In this document: positions 61,962 through 64,000 of the stretch, piece after piece
How positions within the stretch are numbered: the first letter of the stretch is position 1
Layout of the letters: each line of letters starts with the position of its first letter
From: Symploca sp. SIO3C6
GTDB lineage: Bacteria; Cyanobacteriota; Cyanobacteriia; Cyanobacteriales; Coleofasciculaceae
Assembly: GCA_010692425.1 (NCBI GenBank)
Contig: JAAHHJ010000034.1
Location: forward strand, 1 to 64,000
Direction: 5' to 3'
DNA length: 64,000 nucleotides
Notes under the pieces: model-generated
What the model was told of the DNA's origin: nothing
The model's database searches: none
Seen by the model: the letters and a program-made list of their open reading frames with translations, nothing else
Program-made: the position numbers and the translations under genes

Positions 61962-63992
61962 TTAACTCAATCCCAAGGCACGGGTTGCCATTTTAATTAA
62001 CTGATAGTAGGGTGGTTGCGTAACATAAACCTCTATATCAGCTTTTTGATCAGCTGTCAAGATACCGGTACGTTTTCCCTTTTCAATAGTCAAGACTTTG
62101 CCTTCAGGATTGGTAATTGTTAATTCATTAGCAGAGACCGATAAACTACAAATGTAGCGGCGTTGATTATAATAAAATTCGACTTCTTGGGGGGTAGACT
62201 CAAAAGAAGTGGGTAAACGAATACCGACTAATTCCAACTCCACAGTTTGGTTTCCATTCCAAGTGTTTTCTCGAAGTTTGTAGGCAATATCTAGTCGCCG
62301 TGGTAGAGGGAAGTATTCACCCCAGCGCCAAGCAATTGCTTTAATGTTAACTGATTGGTTATCCTGAGCTAGGGTAATTTTAATATGCTCTTTACCGACA
62401 ATTCTTTGTTCAACCACTCGCACATTAGGCGTCCAAAAAATAGGATCCCGATTGCCAATACCGCAGGGATGGAGAGTGTCGAGTTCTTGATAAACTTGGT
62501 AAGTGATATCTCTCAAATCGAGGCTGGAGTCAATAATAATTAGTGGTTTGAGGTGTTCTGGTTGCAGGCACTCATGAGCAAAGCGGCTGAGAGATTCTCG
62601 AAATAATTCTAGGTTTTCGGCAGGTAGGGAAAACCCCCCAGCAGCTTGGTGTCCTCCAAATTTTCCTAGTAAGTCCTGGCAAAACTGCAAAGCATTAAAG
62701 ACATGAAATTCTGGAATACCGCGGGCTGAACCACGAATATGTTTTTGCTCTTCTCCTTCATAAGTACCGATGAACACAGGAACACCATAACGTTCCATTA
62801 ATCTAGAGGCGACAATCCCAATCACGCCATGGTGCCAATTAGGTTGTACGATCACTAATACTCGTTCTTGTTGCCAGTAGGGTAAATCTGGCGAGGCTGT
62901 TCTACCATTTTCAATCAGAGTAATCGCCTCTTGTTCAATTTGCGCGCACAGTTGCTGACGTTTTTGGTTAATTTGTTCGCACTGCATCGCCCTTTCTAGG
63001 GCTATTCCTTGTTCAGTTGTAGTCAGTAGTTCAATTACAATCTGAGGATCTCCAATACGGCCAATGGCGTTAATTCTGGGCCCTAGTTTAAAGCCAATGT
63101 CTTCTGGTTTAAGAGATTTTTGCTCATCTTTAATTCCAGTTATTTGAATTAGGGCTTGAACGCCTAATAATTGAGACTGAGGCAGCAGTCCTAAACCCCT
63201 TTTTAACCAGCGACGATTTACACCTGTTAAGGAAGCTAAATCAGCGATAGTTCCGAGAGTAAATAGTTCTAGTAGTGGCCTGGTTAAACCCTGAAGTTGA
63301 CCTAATTCTTGAGCTAGAGAAACTGCTAAAATATAAGCAACACCGACACCAGCTAGACTTCGGTAGGGGGAAGATTGGGGAAGCTGTTTGGGATTAAGAA
63401 TTGCATCCGCCTCCGGTAGTTTTGGTGGTAGGTCATGGTGATCGGTAATAATGACTGTTATACCTAACTCTACGGCTCTGGCGATCGCTTCATGGGCCGA
63501 AATACCATTATCTACGGTTAGAATCAGCCCAACGTTTTCATTAGCAAATTCTTCAACAATGCGCTTGTTGATACCGTAGCCGTCTTTCATGCGGCTGGGG
63601 ATAGCGTAATCTACATCTGCACCTAACCAATGTAATGCCCTTAGCAGTAGAGCTGTACTAGTCATACCATCGGCGTCGTAATCTCCACAAATGGCAATTT
63701 TTTCCTGGTTGGTAATTGCTTCGGTGAGCATCTCTATGCTAGTGGCTAAATCAGAAAATTCATCCCTTGGTGAGGGCATCTTCTGAGAAAGTGGATTTAG
63801 ATAAATCTTGGCTTGTGCTGAGGTTTCGATACCTCGGTTGAGTAGTATTTGAGCCAGTAGCTGTGAAATGCCTGTTGCTTGTGCTAGTTGGGAGGCTTTT
63901 TGGGTTTGTGCCGATGCTATCTGCCAACGCTGAGTGGGTAATTTCTGAGATGGTTTAAACGAGTTGGGTAATGGTTGATTTAGCATCGGCAT
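61962..63992 (-). CDS. recJ: Single-stranded-DNA exonuclease RecJ
   Basis: Protein of 676 residues, of the DHH superfamily. Metal motifs include GDYDADGMTSTALL, LTVDNGISAHEA and VIITDHHDLPPKLP; the DHHA1 domain has FGGHQAAGGFSLP. It degrades single-stranded DNA 5' to 3' in recombination and repair. The C-terminal OB-like region and a tail of about 90 residues extend it beyond the bacterial core. It appears complete, starting at ATG 63992, eight bases from the window edge. Confidence 0.95.
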   Translation of the reverse strand: MPMLNQPLPNSFKPSQKLPTQRWQIASAQTQKASQLAQATGISQLLAQILLNRGIETSAQAKIYLNPLSQKMPSPRDEFSDLATSIEMLTEAITNQEKIAICGDYDADGMTSTALLLRALHWLGADVDYAIPSRMKDGYGINKRIVEEFANENVGLILTVDNGISAHEAIARAVELGITVIITDHHDLPPKLPEADAILNPKQLPQSSPYRSLAGVGVAYILAVSLAQELGQLQGLTRPLLELFTLGTIADLASLTGVNRRWLKRGLGLLPQSQLLGVQALIQITGIKDEQKSLKPEDIGFKLGPRINAIGRIGDPQIVIELLTTTEQGIALERAMQCEQINQKRQQLCAQIEQEAITLIENGRTASPDLPYWQQERVLVIVQPNWHHGVIGIVASRLMERYGVPVFIGTYEGEEQKHIRGSARGIPEFHVFNALQFCQDLLGKFGGHQAAGGFSLPAENLELFRESLSRFAHECLQPEHLKPLIIIDSSLDLRDITYQVYQELDTLHPCGIGNRDPIFWTPNVRVVEQRIVGKEHIKITLAQDNQSVNIKAIAWRWGEYFPLPRRLDIAYKLRENTWNGNQTVELELVGIRLPTSFESTPQEVEFYYNQRRYICSLSVSANELTITNPEGKVLTIEKGKRTGILTADQKADIEVYVTQPPYYQLIKMATRALGLS

Positions 63993-64000
63993 CGCATTTC

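Noticed and set aside
1-64000. CRISPR arrays
   Set aside because: No set of 25-40 base repeats with regular unique spacers was seen. The heptamer, octamer and 54-base arrays do not have that structure.
1-64000. tRNA, rRNA or intact transposase genes
   Set aside because: No GGTTCRA-type T-loop with a matching acceptor stem and no rRNA core was recognised, and no transposase-like protein is encoded. Only element ends and MITE-like sequences were seen.

Overview
The window is cyanobacterial chromosome. The octamer GCGATCGC (HIP1-like, for example 70-77 and 48777-48784) recurs, and the gene set includes a photosystem II subunit (psb30), a bidirectional NiFe hydrogenase operon, a nickel superoxide dismutase with its maturation peptidase, a CBS-CP12 protein, DUF2808 and DUF29 proteins and many Uma2-family genes. 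These suggest a filamentous, probably non-heterocystous lineage. That placement is inference; no marker gene in the window fixes the genus.

Layout. 1-17.5 kb is accessory-like. It holds a family-10-type glycoside hydrolase-like protein, a Nudix-like protein, GatD without MurT beside it, a NACHT NTPase with a small HTH-like partner, metH, an AIPR-type protein, an HlyD-type adaptor, two full-length Uma2 genes and three Uma2 remnants. 17.7-22.3 kb carries DUF2808, penicillin-binding protein 1C, an unknown repeat-containing protein, an RHH-like fragment and a rearranged copy of part of the HlyD gene. 22.3-30 kb is the hydrogenase operon on the minus strand, in transcription order hoxE-hoxF-hcp-hoxU-hoxY-(CBS-CP12)-hoxH. 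Three of its spacers contain dispersed repeats. 30-39 kb holds ppk1, sodN-sodX, an RRM protein, a UbiA prenyltransferase and ppx. 39-42.5 kb has a tandem pair of dynamin-like GTPases. 43.5-48.2 kb has nifJ and a dihydroorotate dehydrogenase-like gene. 48.3-50 kb has a DUF29 gene, a hairpin-rich repeat array and an unrecognised protein made of three repeats of about 87 residues. 50-58.6 kb is a glycan locus: an epimerase, then a seven-gene colinear cluster of glycosyltransferases and two sulfotransferases. 59-64 kb has tenA, a small exported protein, a further glycosyltransferase, a Cys-cluster protein, psb30 and recJ.

How the genes work together. The hox operon links NAD(P)H and ferredoxin redox balance to H2. 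nifJ, the hybrid cluster protein and a CP12-fused sensor suggest a fermentative or microoxic programme. ppk1 and ppx make and degrade polyphosphate. The 52-58.6 kb cluster probably builds a sulfated surface glycan. NACHT, AIPR and the dynamin pair are candidate antiviral or membrane-stress genes.

Most striking are two near-complete copies of a roughly 96-bp element with CTACAAATA-type inverted ends and a GTAATAA heptamer core, both inside the hox operon; the CBS-CP12 protein and hcp in the same operon; the tandem dynamins; the three-repeat protein at 49 kb; and the collapsed second copy of the HlyD gene next to hoxH. No rRNA, tRNA, CRISPR array or intact transposase was recognised.
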